Shown here: in pieces, positions 34,889 through 44,288 of the stretch
Position numbering within the stretch: position 1 is the first letter of the stretch
Layout of the letters: each line of letters starts with the position of its first letter
Assembly: GCA_003281725.1 (NCBI GenBank)
Contig: QCBC01000006.1
Coordinates: 1 to 64,000, forward strand
DNA from: Pelagibacteraceae bacterium AG-345-O09
Lineage (GTDB): Bacteria > Pseudomonadota > Alphaproteobacteria > Pelagibacterales > Pelagibacteraceae
Direction: 5' to 3'
Length of the DNA: 64,000 bases
Made by a program: the position numbers and the translations under genes
Notes under the pieces: generated by a model
Told to the model about the DNA's origin: nothing
The model's database searches: none
What the model saw: the letters and a program-made list of their open reading frames with translations, nothing else

Positions 34889-36124
34889 ATGGCATCAAGT
34901 AGAGATGATTTTATAATAGCAATCAGATCTGCTTTTTTAAAAAAAAGTACCCAGCAAAAATTTTCTTTACTTAGTTTAGTGTTTACTTCCATTTTTATAA
35001 TTGTATTATCTAATCTAGATTTTAAAGCTGTAAGATATCTTAAAATAGGAATTAATGAATTAGTTTACAGATCTTCTTTTGTAGTATCAATTCCAGAAAA
35101 CTTTATTAAGGATACATTTATAGAAGTAACTGACTACACAACTTTCTTTAATGATTATAAAAAAAAAAGATTAGAATTAAGTAAATTAAAATCAAACTTC
35201 GTCTCTAGTGAGATAATTCAAAATGAAAATAGAGAATTAAAAGAGTTAATCAATGACTATGTTTCAACTTCAGATAAAATTTTGGCAAAAATTATTGTCG
35301 ATCATGAAAGCCCTTTTTTAAAAAGTATAATTATTAACAAAGGTAGTAAAGATAATATCAAAATTGGCACGAACATATACGATCAGTCATATTTAGTAGG
35401 TAGGGTAATTGAGGTTAATTTTAAGACCTCAAGAGTATTATTATTATCTGACCTAAATTCTAATGTTCCAGTCACAATTGCCCCTCAAAATATTCAGGCA
35501 ATAGTTACAGGCACTGGAGATAATTATGGTCAAATTAAATACATTAAGGATGGCCTTTCTAAAGAAATTGATGAAGAAAGTATAATTTATACCTCTGGAA
35601 CAGGGGCAATTTTTAAAAGTGGAATTCCAATAGGAACACTGGAAATTATAAGAGAAAATTCATCAAATGAATTTAGCGTAGAATTTTATAGTGATTTTTC
35701 TCAACTTAAATATGTTTTTGCTGAAATAACAAGTACATCTGAGATTCCAGATCAAAATGTGTCTGAACCTGACAATGAAACTAACAATAGTATAAATGCA
35801 AAACTAAAAATTTTAGAAGATGAACTTGAAATTATTGAGGAGACTAATTCTAAATTTTTAGAGGAAAATATAGATTTAAAAAGTGAAATAAATAATCTTA
35901 ACAATAAGCTATTAATATTAAATAATGAATTATCATCTAAAAATATCACAATTAGTCAGTTTAATATTGATAAAACAGAATTAGAATTTTTAAGACTTAA
36001 TTTAGAATTTGGGCATAAGTGTCGCAAATCTAATAAACTTTTTCAAAAATCTGTAGGTTTTGAACCTGGGAGTGAGGAATATAAAAAGTGTGTTTTAAAC
36101 AAGGGAATAATAATTAATGACTAG
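34889..36124 (+). CDS. mreC: Cell-shape protein MreC with unusual C-terminal extension
   Basis: Periplasmic scaffold that links MreB, MreD and PBP2. The 411-residue protein has one transmembrane helix (about residues 25-42), a coiled coil (about 85-115), and the paired beta-barrel domain (about 120-275, containing VGRVIEVNFKTSRVLLLSDLNSNVP-type sequence). After residue 290 it has a second predicted coiled coil (about 295-370) that ordinary MreC (270-370 residues) lacks. It then ends in a short Cys-rich tail with Cys378 and Cys401 flanking GFEPGSEEY. That tail resembles a recurrent SAR11 C-terminal motif (from memory). Confidence 0.88.
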   Translation: MASSRDDFIIAIRSAFLKKSTQQKFSLLSLVFTSIFIIVLSNLDFKAVRYLKIGINELVYRSSFVVSIPENFIKDTFIEVTDYTTFFNDYKKKRLELSKLKSNFVSSEIIQNENRELKELINDYVSTSDKILAKIIVDHESPFLKSIIINKGSKDNIKIGTNIYDQSYLVGRVIEVNFKTSRVLLLSDLNSNVPVTIAPQNIQAIVTGTGDNYGQIKYIKDGLSKEIDEESIIYTSGTGAIFKSGIPIGTLEIIRENSSNEFSVEFYSDFSQLKYVFAEITSTSEIPDQNVSEPDNETNNSINAKLKILEDELEIIEETNSKFLEENIDLKSEINNLNNKLLILNNELSSKNITISQFNIDKTELEFLRLNLEFGHKCRKSNKLFQKSVGFEPGSEEYKKCVLNKGIIIND

Positions 36125-36623
36125 TTTAAAATCTAAAGGTTTTTTCTCAAAATTTTACTCTTGGTTGCCAATAGTTGTATTATATGTGTCTGTATTAAAT
36201 GAATTTGATGTTAATTATTTAGACCTTGACTTTTTCTCTTTCAATTTTCCTTTTATTTTAATCTTTTTTTTCACATTAAAAGATTTTAAAAACTTTGATT
36301 ATCTTTTAGTTTTTTTGGCAGGATTAATTAATGATACTGTTGTGGGTTTACCTCTTGGTTTAAGCAGCTTATCTTTCATGATAATTTGTATAGCAACATC
36401 ATATTTTCGAAATATTACAATTAGACCCAATCAAGCAAAAGATTGGTTTTATTTTTTATTTGTTATAATTTTAGTTAACTCTTTGAATTACTCAATTTTA
36501 ACATTATTTTTTTCATATAATTTAATATTATGGGGTTACGTGGTTAATACTTTTTTTACTTTCTTGTTTTATCTTATTTTTCTGACAATATTTAAATTTT
36601 ATCTAAAAGGTATAAATGATTAA
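36117..36623 (+). CDS. mreD: Rod-shape-determining protein MreD
   Basis: Small integral membrane component of the elongasome, 168 residues with about five hydrophobic helices and little sequence signature, as usual for MreD. The helical pattern plus GLINDTVVGLPLGLSSLSFM (about residues 69-88), which matches the family's conserved D-x(5)-PLG region, and position between mreC and PBP2 make the call. Overlaps mreC by 8 bp and mrdA by 8 bp. Confidence 0.85.
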   Translation: MTSLKSKGFFSKFYSWLPIVVLYVSVLNEFDVNYLDLDFFSFNFPFILIFFFTLKDFKNFDYLLVFLAGLINDTVVGLPLGLSSLSFMIICIATSYFRNITIRPNQAKDWFYFLFVIILVNSLNYSILTLFFSYNLILWGYVVNTFFTFLFYLIFLTIFKFYLKGIND

Positions 36624-38499
36624 TTCATCTAGTGATAATGTAAAAAAACTTAATTCTATAAATAGAAGAATGTTTATTACTGGCTCAGTAAAGTTTTTTA
36701 TAATGATTGGATTAGTAAGTCGATTATTTTTTTTACAGGTTAAAGAAAATAAAAAATATTTAACTCTTTCAGATAAAAATAGAATAAGAGAATGGAAGTT
36801 AGCTCCTGTAAGGGGGGAATTTCATGATTATTTTGGAAATGTTATTGCGGGTAATTTTGAGGCATATCAATTACATATTATTCCAGAACAAGTAGAAGAT
36901 TTTAGATATGTAATTTATAGAATAAAAGATTTACTAGAGTTGAGTGATAAAGAATTCAAAAGAATAATTAAAAAGAAAAATGAGATTAAGTCATGGGAAA
37001 CTTTAATTGTATCAGATAATCTAAGTTGGAAAAAATTCTCAAAAATTAACAATCATCTTTATGATCTAAATGGTGTTAAGCCAGTTATTTCTATTTCTAG
37101 AAATTATCCTTTTGGATCTAATTTTACACATGTTATTGGATATGTAAGTCAGGCAAATGAGCAAGATATTGAAAATAATGAAGCAATAAAGAAAAATTTT
37201 GTACCTGGTCTTAAAATTGGAAAAGTAGGATTAGAAAAATCTTTTGAAAAACAACTTATTGGCTCTAATGATATTGAGAGATATGAAGTAAATGCTTATG
37301 GAAGAAGAATCAGTCAGTTAGAATTTCAAAAAGGAGAGAAAGGTAAATCTTTAAGGTTAACAGTAGATACTAAAGTCCAGCAATTATCCAATGAATTACT
37401 CAAGGATCAGGCTGGATCTATCTGTGTCATGGATATCTATACTGGAGAGTTAATTGCAATGCATTCTTCTCCTTCATTTGATCCTAACCTATTTGTTTTT
37501 GGGATAAGCCAAGATGATTGGCAAATTATTCGTAATGATCCAATGAAACCATTAGTTAATAAAACGTTACAAGGAAATTACTCACCTGGGTCAACTATTA
37601 AACCTATTGTTGCATTATCAGCTTTAGAGAATGGAATTATTAATACTAATTTTGCTGTTAATTGTAGGGGTCATAAGCATCCATTAGAACTCTATGGTCA
37701 AACTTATCATTGTTGGAAAAAGCAGGGGCATGGATTTATGAATTTAAGAAATGCAATGAAACAATCCTGTGATACCTATTTTTATGAGATAGCTAGAAAA
37801 CTTGGAGTAGATAGATTAAGTGAAACTGCTAAAAAATTTGGATTAGGAAAAGAAGTTTTTGGAAATCTTTTTAGCATTGAAAAAAAAGGTTTAATTCCAA
37901 GCACACAATGGAAGAAAAATGTTTTAGGACAAAGTTGGGTATTGGGGGAAACTGTAATCACTGGAATTGGTCAAGGCTATATTCAAACAACTCCAATTCA
38001 ATTATGTTTAATGACTGCTCAAATTGCAAATGGAGGCTATAAGATTTATCCTAAAATAGTTATGGATGATGAAAATAAGGTATCTCCAATCGATAAATTT
38101 ACACCATTGTATAAAAATTCGAAAAATATTAAGATTGTCCAAGATGCAATGTTTGCCTCAACTAATGAAGTAAGAGGAACTTCTTATAGATCTAGAATTA
38201 ATAATCCAAAATATCAATTTGCAGGAAAAACTGGAACTGCTCAGGTCAAAAAAATTACTGAGAGAGATCGAGAGTTAGATTTAAAAACTTTTCAAATTCC
38301 TTATGAAGAAAGAGATCACGCTCTTTATATAGCATATGGTCCATATAAAAACCCACGTTATGCAGTTAGTATTTTAGTTGAGCATGGAGGAAATGGAAGT
38401 ACTACAGCAGCTCCAATGGCAAAAAAATTATTTAAAACAATTATTGATAGACATCAATTAAGAGAGTCAATTAATAATAAAAAATATTTGGATATATAG
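36616..38499 (+). CDS. mrdA: Penicillin-binding protein 2, elongation transpeptidase
   Basis: Class B PBP that crosslinks peptidoglycan during elongation with RodA. The 627-residue protein has a short cytosolic tail, a transmembrane helix (about residues 22-42), the dimerisation/pedestal domain (about 60-240), and the transpeptidase domain with SxxK Ser326-Thr-Ile-Lys329, SCD (the SxN-like motif, in KQSCDTYFYE) and KTGT near residue 528. All catalytic elements are intact. Immediately followed by rodA with no gap. Confidence 0.95.
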   Translation: MINSSSDNVKKLNSINRRMFITGSVKFFIMIGLVSRLFFLQVKENKKYLTLSDKNRIREWKLAPVRGEFHDYFGNVIAGNFEAYQLHIIPEQVEDFRYVIYRIKDLLELSDKEFKRIIKKKNEIKSWETLIVSDNLSWKKFSKINNHLYDLNGVKPVISISRNYPFGSNFTHVIGYVSQANEQDIENNEAIKKNFVPGLKIGKVGLEKSFEKQLIGSNDIERYEVNAYGRRISQLEFQKGEKGKSLRLTVDTKVQQLSNELLKDQAGSICVMDIYTGELIAMHSSPSFDPNLFVFGISQDDWQIIRNDPMKPLVNKTLQGNYSPGSTIKPIVALSALENGIINTNFAVNCRGHKHPLELYGQTYHCWKKQGHGFMNLRNAMKQSCDTYFYEIARKLGVDRLSETAKKFGLGKEVFGNLFSIEKKGLIPSTQWKKNVLGQSWVLGETVITGIGQGYIQTTPIQLCLMTAQIANGGYKIYPKIVMDDENKVSPIDKFTPLYKNSKNIKIVQDAMFASTNEVRGTSYRSRINNPKYQFAGKTGTAQVKKITERDRELDLKTFQIPYEERDHALYIAYGPYKNPRYAVSILVEHGGNGSTTAAPMAKKLFKTIIDRHQLRESINNKKYLDI

Positions 38500-39627
38500 A
38501 TGTATCAACATAATAGATTAACAACAAATAATTTTAATTTTTTTACAAAATTAGCAAATTTTGACTATGTTTTAATGGCATGTATCTTATTGTTGGGTCT
38601 TATTAGTCTAGCTACGATGTACTCAACTGATGGAGGAAAAATTTTATTTCATACTAAGAGTCATTTTACTAAGTTGATTGTTTTTACAATTATGATGTTG
38701 ATATTTTCATTTGTTAACATCAAATTTTGGTTTTCTATTGGTTATTTTTTTTATGTTATAATAATTGGGCTTTTAATTTGGACATATTTATTTGGAATCA
38801 AATCTTCAGGATCTCAAAGATGGATAGATTTATATTTTATAAATTTACAGCCCTCTGAATTAATGAAAATATGTATCATTTTATGTCTTGCTAAATATTT
38901 TCATAGGATGAAATTAGAAAACGTAAATTCACTTTATGCAATTTTATCATCTTTAATCATTATTCTGTTACCAATGGGTTTAGTAATTGTACAACCTGAC
39001 TTAGGAACTTCACTTCTAATATCGATTAGTGGACTGGCTGTATTATGGTTTGCTGGAATAAATCATAAATATTTTATTTACACTATGATAGGATTCTTAA
39101 TTTCTTTACCTTTCATAATCTCTTTTTTAAAACCTTACCAAAAATTAAGAGTATTAACTTTTTTGAATCCAGATAGAGATCCTTTGGGTGCAGGATATCA
39201 AATAATTCAATCTAAAATTGCTGTAGGTTCAGGAGGAATCTTTGGAAAAGGTTTTTTAAAAGGCACTCAAAGTTATTTAGAGTTTTTGCCAGAAAAACAC
39301 ACTGATTTTATTTTTACATTATTTTCAGAAGAATTTGGATTTGTTGGTTCAGTAATTCTTCTTTTGATATATGCAATCATTATTTATAGGATAGTTGCAA
39401 TTGGTGCTCAATCTAGAAGTTATTTTGCAAAATTATTTTGTTACAGTTTTGCAGCATCAATTTTTGTTTACATCACAATTAACATGAGCATGGTACTTGG
39501 TTTGCTACCAATTGTTGGATCACCTTTGCCAATTATGTCTTATGGTGGTTCATCAATGTTAGCAACAATGATTGGTTTTGGAATAGTAATGAGTGCCAAA
39601 GTTCACAGTCAACAATTAATTGCATAA
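38500..39627 (+). CDS. mrdB: Peptidoglycan glycosyltransferase RodA
   Basis: SEDS-family polymerase that extends glycan strands from lipid II together with PBP2. The 375-residue polytopic protein has about ten helices. Family marks are GSQRWIDL (about residues 103-110), QPSELMKI (115-122), QPDLGTSLL (about 164-172), and LPEKHTDFIFTLFSEEFGF (about 262-280), where the conserved Glu/Asp lies. Ends the mreBCD-mrdAB run. The next gene starts 49 bp downstream after a sequence with no obvious hairpin. Confidence 0.95.
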   Translation: MYQHNRLTTNNFNFFTKLANFDYVLMACILLLGLISLATMYSTDGGKILFHTKSHFTKLIVFTIMMLIFSFVNIKFWFSIGYFFYVIIIGLLIWTYLFGIKSSGSQRWIDLYFINLQPSELMKICIILCLAKYFHRMKLENVNSLYAILSSLIIILLPMGLVIVQPDLGTSLLISISGLAVLWFAGINHKYFIYTMIGFLISLPFIISFLKPYQKLRVLTFLNPDRDPLGAGYQIIQSKIAVGSGGIFGKGFLKGTQSYLEFLPEKHTDFIFTLFSEEFGFVGSVILLLIYAIIIYRIVAIGAQSRSYFAKLFCYSFAASIFVYITINMSMVLGLLPIVGSPLPIMSYGGSSMLATMIGFGIVMSAKVHSQQLIA

Positions 39628-39676
39628 GTATAATTTGTCACCTAAATTATATTAAGAATTACTATATAAGTTAATT

Positions 39677-40918
39677 ATGAGTAATTCTTTAAAAGTCGGA
39701 ATAATTGGTGCTGGTATTCAAGGAATATCTAATGCTTTGTTTCTCCAAAAAAAAGGTTTTGAAGTAACAGTTTTTGATAGAGAAGAGCCAGGGAGCCCAG
39801 CAGCATCGTATGGAAATGCAGGGCATTTTTCTCCATATGCTTCATTATCTTTAAATAGAACCGATGTATTAGCTGATGTCCCAGCAATGTTAGTGAGTTC
39901 TACAGGCCCATTGGCACTTAAATGGAATTATGTTCCAAAAATGATTCCATGGTTTATTAAATTTATATTAAATACATCAAAAAATAAAATGATGCATACA
40001 GCCAGAAACATGCATCAAATTTTAGATTTAGCTTTACCAGCATACGATGAATTATTTGAGGAAATAGACTTAGAGGGATTAGTTGAAAATAAAGGAATAC
40101 TATACATATGGAATGATAAAGATTTAAAAAGCAGAGAATTAGAAATTAAAGTTAGAGAAGAATTAGGTGTTAAGCAACAACTTGTAAATAAAGATGAAAT
40201 TCATGATTTAGAACCTAATATAAAACCATTTTATCATGCTGGCGTTTACTATCCATATGCAAGACACGCAAGAAACCCAAAAAAGATTTTATTAAAACTT
40301 TTTGAACTTTTTTTAAAAAAAGGTGGAAAATTTAATAAAATGAATATTCAAGATATAAGTTTTGATGAAGAGAATCCTGTAATTGTGACTGATAACAACA
40401 GATATACTTTTGATAAAGCAGTCATTGCTTGTGGAGCATTTTCTAAAAAATTAACAGATAAATTAGATGAAAAAATTCCTTTAGATACTGAAAGGGGATA
40501 CCATGTACATTTTAAAGATTGTGATCATCTGTTAAGTAGACCAGTTATATTTTCTAATCGAGGCTTTGGGATCACCCCAATGGAGCAAGGATTGAGAGTT
40601 GTTGGAACAGTTGAGTTTGGTGGATTAGATAATCCTCTTTCAAAATCAAGAATAAAAAATTTAATTGATAATGCCAAATACATGTTAGGGGATTTACCGG
40701 ATCATGAAGATGAGTGGTTAGGATTTAGACCAACTTTACCAGACTTTTTACCAGTTATGGGACCATCAAAAAATCATAAAAATGTTTTTTATTGTTTTGG
40801 ACATCATCATTTAGGATGGACATTAGGTCCAATTTCTGGAAAGATTGTTTCTGGAATGATAGCTAAAGAAAATACCAATTTAAATTTAGACCCTTATAGC
40901 TCAGCAAGATTTAATTAA
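39677..40918 (+). CDS. FAD-dependent D-amino acid dehydrogenase-like oxidase (DadA family)
   Basis: Membrane-peripheral DAO-fold flavoenzyme that probably oxidises a D- or N-substituted amino acid to the keto acid, passing electrons to the quinone pool. The 413-residue protein has the FAD dinucleotide motif GAGIQGISNALFLQKKGFEV at the N-terminus, YGNAGHFSPYASL (about residues 46-58), and the C-terminal LGFRPTLPDFLPVMGPS and GHHHLGWTLGP that typify DadA. The precise substrate is not determined; hydroxyproline or sarcosine-type amines are alternatives. First of a four-gene accessory run with a permease, a hydroxyacid dehydrogenase and a deacetylase. Confidence 0.82.
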   Translation: MSNSLKVGIIGAGIQGISNALFLQKKGFEVTVFDREEPGSPAASYGNAGHFSPYASLSLNRTDVLADVPAMLVSSTGPLALKWNYVPKMIPWFIKFILNTSKNKMMHTARNMHQILDLALPAYDELFEEIDLEGLVENKGILYIWNDKDLKSRELEIKVREELGVKQQLVNKDEIHDLEPNIKPFYHAGVYYPYARHARNPKKILLKLFELFLKKGGKFNKMNIQDISFDEENPVIVTDNNRYTFDKAVIACGAFSKKLTDKLDEKIPLDTERGYHVHFKDCDHLLSRPVIFSNRGFGITPMEQGLRVVGTVEFGGLDNPLSKSRIKNLIDNAKYMLGDLPDHEDEWLGFRPTLPDFLPVMGPSKNHKNVFYCFGHHHLGWTLGPISGKIVSGMIAKENTNLNLDPYSSARFN

Positions 40919-40921
40919 TTC

Positions 40922-41815
40922 ATGCAAAATACCAAAGCATATGTAATGCTGGTATGTGCTACATTATTCTGGGCAGGTAACTTTACATTAGGAAAGTTTG
41001 CTTATTTAGAAAATATACCTCCAAACTCACTTGCATTTTTAAGGTGGTGCCTAGTATGGATAATTTTACTTCCATTCACTTATAAAGAGATATTAAAATT
41101 AAAAAATGAAATTAAAAGAAACGTATCATTATTTCTTATTTTAGGCTCTACCAGTGTGTGCATATTCACTTCACTTACTTATAATGCTTTAAATCATACT
41201 CAAGTGATCAATGCATCACTTTTTAATACCGCAATACCTGTAACAATAATTTTAGTTTGCTTTCTGTTAAAAATCGAAAAAACAAATATTTTTCAAATAT
41301 CTGGATTACTAATTTCTGTCTTAGGAATTTTAGCTATTATTACTAGACTTGATCTTAATATTTTACTTACCTTAAATTTTAATAGGGGAGATCTATTTAT
41401 GATTGGAGCAATAATTGCATGGGGAATATATTCTGCGTATTTAAGAAAAAGAACCTTTGAAGTATCTTTACTTACTCTGGTTCACATAATTTGTACATTT
41501 GGATTATTTTTTCTTCTGCCACTTTTTATTTTAGATATAACTAAGGGAAAAGTTATTGAGATAAGTGAAAATCTTTTTTATATTTTAATCTATGTTGCAA
41601 TATTTCCAAGTATCGGGTCTTATTATTGCTGGGCTGGGGCAGTTTCTATCATTGGGGCAAATAGAGCCGGCATATTCTTATCTCTAATTCCATTATTCAG
41701 CACAATAATGGCAATATTCTTTTATAATGAACAATTTCAATTTTTTCACTTGATTGGAGCAATTTTAATTATATTAGGTTTATTCTTATCAAATAAGGAA
41801 ATAAAAAATGCTTAA
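40922..41815 (+). CDS. EamA/DMT-family transporter
   Basis: Ten-helix drug/metabolite transporter superfamily protein, 297 residues, composed of two EamA repeats (about 1-140 and 150-297). Internal duplication is visible: each half opens with an alanine/tryptophan-containing helix (LFWAGNFTLGK and IAWGIYSAYLRK) and ends with a GxLLIxxG-type helix. The direction and solute are unknown; family members often export amino acids or metabolites. Lies 3 bp after the DadA-like gene and overlaps the following dehydrogenase by 8 bp, so it likely serves the same pathway. Confidence 0.85.
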   Translation: MQNTKAYVMLVCATLFWAGNFTLGKFAYLENIPPNSLAFLRWCLVWIILLPFTYKEILKLKNEIKRNVSLFLILGSTSVCIFTSLTYNALNHTQVINASLFNTAIPVTIILVCFLLKIEKTNIFQISGLLISVLGILAIITRLDLNILLTLNFNRGDLFMIGAIIAWGIYSAYLRKRTFEVSLLTLVHIICTFGLFFLLPLFILDITKGKVIEISENLFYILIYVAIFPSIGSYYCWAGAVSIIGANRAGIFLSLIPLFSTIMAIFFYNEQFQFFHLIGAILIILGLFLSNKEIKNA

Positions 41816-42758
41816 AGTTGCAATTTTAGATGATTATCAAAATGTTTCTCAACAATTTATTGATTTAGAAAAATTATCAGGGAAATATGAAATTAAAATT
41901 TTCAGTGAACCATTTGTTGATGAAGCGGATGTAATTGAACAATTATCAGATTTTGAAGCGTTATTGGTAATGCGAGAAAGAACTCCAATTACCAAAAAAA
42001 TTATTGAAAATTTAACTAAATTAAAATTTATTATTACAAGTGGATTAAGAAATAAATCTATTGATCTTGAGGCCACCAAAAAAAGAAAAATTATAGTTTG
42101 TGGAACAGAAACGAATACTAATCCGACTCCCGAATTGACATGGGGTTTAATACTTGGATTAGCTAGAAATTTTAAGGAGGAAATTGATAATATGTATCAA
42201 GGATACTGGCAGACAACAGTAGGGGTGGAGCTTAAAGGAAAAATTTTGGGTTTAATTGGTCTAGGTAAAGTTGGATTACAAGTAGCTAAAATTGGAAAAG
42301 CTTTTGGTATGCAGGTCATGGCTTGGAGTGAAAATTTAAACTTAGATACCTGTAAGGAGCTAGATGTTCTGCCGTGTAGTAAAGAAGATTTAATAAAGAA
42401 TTCAGACTTTTTATCAATTCATGTTCAAGGTGGAGAGAGATACAAAGATTGCATTACTTTAAAAGAGATGGATAAAATGAAAAAAACCTCTTTCTTAATA
42501 AATACCTCAAGAGGTCCAATTATAAATGAAGATGATTTAATTATAGCTTTATCAACTAATGAAATTGCAGGAGCTGGAATTGATGTTTACGATAAAGAAC
42601 CTTTACCTGAAAATAATAAATTGAGATTTTTACCAAATGCTTTGCTTACCCCACACATTGGCTATGTGACAGCTGAAAATTACACTACTTATTATAATCA
42701 AATGATTGAGTCTTTAGAGTCTTGTGTAAATGGAAAACCTATTCGTATTATAGAATAA
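41808..42758 (+). CDS. D-isomer-specific 2-hydroxyacid dehydrogenase
   Basis: NAD(P)-dependent reductase/oxidase of 2-keto/2-hydroxy acids, 316 residues. Visible are the Rossmann motif GLGKVGLQVAKIGKAFGM (about residues 150-168), the NTSRGPIINEDDLIIAL segment (about 231-247) with the conserved arginine, and catalytic histidine in LTPHIGYVT (about 285-293). PGDH-like and without an ACT domain, so not SerA proper. It could reduce the keto acid produced by the neighbouring DadA-like enzyme; that link is inferred from co-transcription only. Confidence 0.85.
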   Translation: MLKVAILDDYQNVSQQFIDLEKLSGKYEIKIFSEPFVDEADVIEQLSDFEALLVMRERTPITKKIIENLTKLKFIITSGLRNKSIDLEATKKRKIIVCGTETNTNPTPELTWGLILGLARNFKEEIDNMYQGYWQTTVGVELKGKILGLIGLGKVGLQVAKIGKAFGMQVMAWSENLNLDTCKELDVLPCSKEDLIKNSDFLSIHVQGGERYKDCITLKEMDKMKKTSFLINTSRGPIINEDDLIIALSTNEIAGAGIDVYDKEPLPENNKLRFLPNALLTPHIGYVTAENYTTYYNQMIESLESCVNGKPIRIIE

Positions 42759-42760
42759 AA

Positions 42761-43654
42761 ATGGATTTGCCAGTTATTAATCATGAAGACTATTTTGCCA
42801 AAATTGGTGATGATCATAAGTTTCCTATTAACAAATTTAGTCAACTTGCAAAATATCTAATAGATCAAAAGATAGTAAAAGAATTTCACAAACCTTATCC
42901 ATGTTCTGATGAGACCTTAAAAAGGGCCCATTCGGAAAAATATATTAATGATATTAAGAATAAAACTTTAGATAAAAATGGAGTAAAAAAAATTGGTTTC
43001 CCTTTAGTCGATAGTGTTGTTCGAAGATCCTTAGTGGCAACTGGGGGAACTGTTTTAGCATCAAAGCTTGCAATTAATTATGGCCTTGCTTGCAATACTG
43101 CTGGAGGTAGTCACCATGCAAATTTTGAGGGTGGTGCTGGTTATTGTGTTTTTAATGATGTAGCAGTAGCTGCATATTATCTACTTGATAGAGGACTAGC
43201 AGGTAGAATTTTAATTGTTGATTTAGATGTTCATCAAGGAAATGGAAATTCAGATATATTTAAAGATAATACAAATGTATTTACTTTTAGCATGCATTCA
43301 AAATCAAACTATCCTGCTAAAAAATCAATAAGTGATCTTGATGTTGAGCTTGAGGATAATTTAGAGGACAAACAATACCTTAAAACTCTCAAGTTTTATT
43401 TAAATGAGCTTAATGAAGAAAATTTTGATTATGTTTTTTATATAGCTGGTGTTGATATTCATCATAACGACCGTTTAGGAAAATTAAAAATTTCTGATGA
43501 AGGAATTAAAGAAAGAGATGAACTTGTTACAGAAAACTTTTTTTCAAAGGGTATTCCTCTTTGTGGTGTTTTAGGTGGCGGTTATAACAAAAACTTTGAC
43601 AAATTAGTCGAATTGCACTCATTTTTACATCAATCTTGTGCTAAATTATTATAA
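42761..43654 (+). CDS. Histone-deacetylase-like / acetylpolyamine amidohydrolase
   Basis: Zinc-dependent deacetylase of the arginase/HDAC fold, 297 residues from the ATG at 42761, two bases after the previous stop; an in-frame upstream ATG inside the previous gene is not used. Zinc and catalytic elements are present: GGSHHA (His118/His119), DLDVHQGNG (Asp156, His158) and, near residue 232, the GVDIHHNDRLG motif supplying the last aspartate ligand, plus LGGGY. Bacterial relatives remove acetyl groups from acetylated polyamines or short amides. Its partner genes suggest an amine or amino-acid substrate. Confidence 0.82.
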   Translation: MDLPVINHEDYFAKIGDDHKFPINKFSQLAKYLIDQKIVKEFHKPYPCSDETLKRAHSEKYINDIKNKTLDKNGVKKIGFPLVDSVVRRSLVATGGTVLASKLAINYGLACNTAGGSHHANFEGGAGYCVFNDVAVAAYYLLDRGLAGRILIVDLDVHQGNGNSDIFKDNTNVFTFSMHSKSNYPAKKSISDLDVELEDNLEDKQYLKTLKFYLNELNEENFDYVFYIAGVDIHHNDRLGKLKISDEGIKERDELVTENFFSKGIPLCGVLGGGYNKNFDKLVELHSFLHQSCAKLL

Positions 43655-43658
43655 TTTT

Positions 43659-44028
43659 ATGGTCAAAAAAAAACCCCAATCTAACTGCAGAACAAAAATT
43701 AGTTATGTTCGAGGATGGAACTGAACCACCTGGTACTAGTGAATTAAACAATGAAAAACGAGAAGGAAGTTATCATTGTGCAAATTGTGGAATAAAATTA
43801 TTTAATTCAAATAGTAAATATGAAAGTGGTTCTGGTTGGCCTTCTTTTTTCGAATCTTTACCTGAAGTTTTTGAAACGAAAACCGATCATTTAATAGGAT
43901 ATGCAAGAACAGAGTATCATTGTAAAAATTGTGGTGGTCACCACGGTCACATTTTTGAAGATGGACCACAACCTACAGGAAAAAGATATTGTAATAATGG
44001 TATTTGTTTAGTTTTTAAAGTTAAATAA
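43659..44028 (+). CDS. msrB: Peptide-methionine (R)-S-oxide reductase, start-region frameshift
   Basis: Repairs methionine-R-sulfoxide in proteins. The core from the ATG at 43705 has paired zinc ligands CANC and CKNC, GSGWPSFF, GHHGHIFEDGP, and the catalytic Cys in GKRYC (Cys96 counted from that ATG). The codons before 43705 read in frame NLTAEQKLVMFEDG, the expected MsrB N-terminus, but have no start codon. An ATG at 43659 begins MVKKK in another frame; the A9-C4 run at 43665-43677 shifts by one base. So translation either starts at 43705 without about 13 residues, or a frameshift/sequence error lies in that run. Confidence 0.85.
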
Positions 44029-44030
44029 CT

Positions 44031-44285
44031 TTATTTTAATAAATCTTGCAGCTTATTTTCTTTTTCTAAAGCTCTGACTTCATCGTAGCCACCAATGTGT
44101 TCTTCATTAAAAAAAATCTGAGGAATTGTTTTTTTCCCATTAGCTTTTTTAATCATTTCATCCATAGCACCATCTACTTTTCCAATATCAATTTCATTAT
44201 AAGTAGCATTGTTTCTAGTTAATAATCTTTTAGCTGCATCACAATAATTACAAAATGGACCTGTATAAATTGTTATTTTTTTCAT
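44031..44285 (-). CDS. grxC: Glutaredoxin 3
   Basis: Small thiol oxidoreductase using glutathione. 84 residues, standard for GrxC. The dithiol active site is CNYC (Cys12, Cys15) and the glutathione-binding TIPQIFFNEEHIGGYDEV segment is at about residues 58-75. Convergent with msrB with only two bases between stops; both genes act in thiol/oxidative repair, which may be coincidence. It follows the DUF2805 gene on the same strand by three bases. Confidence 0.95.
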   Translation of the reverse strand: MKKITIYTGPFCNYCDAAKRLLTRNNATYNEIDIGKVDGAMDEMIKKANGKKTIPQIFFNEEHIGGYDEVRALEKENKLQDLLK

Positions 44286-44288
44286 TGT

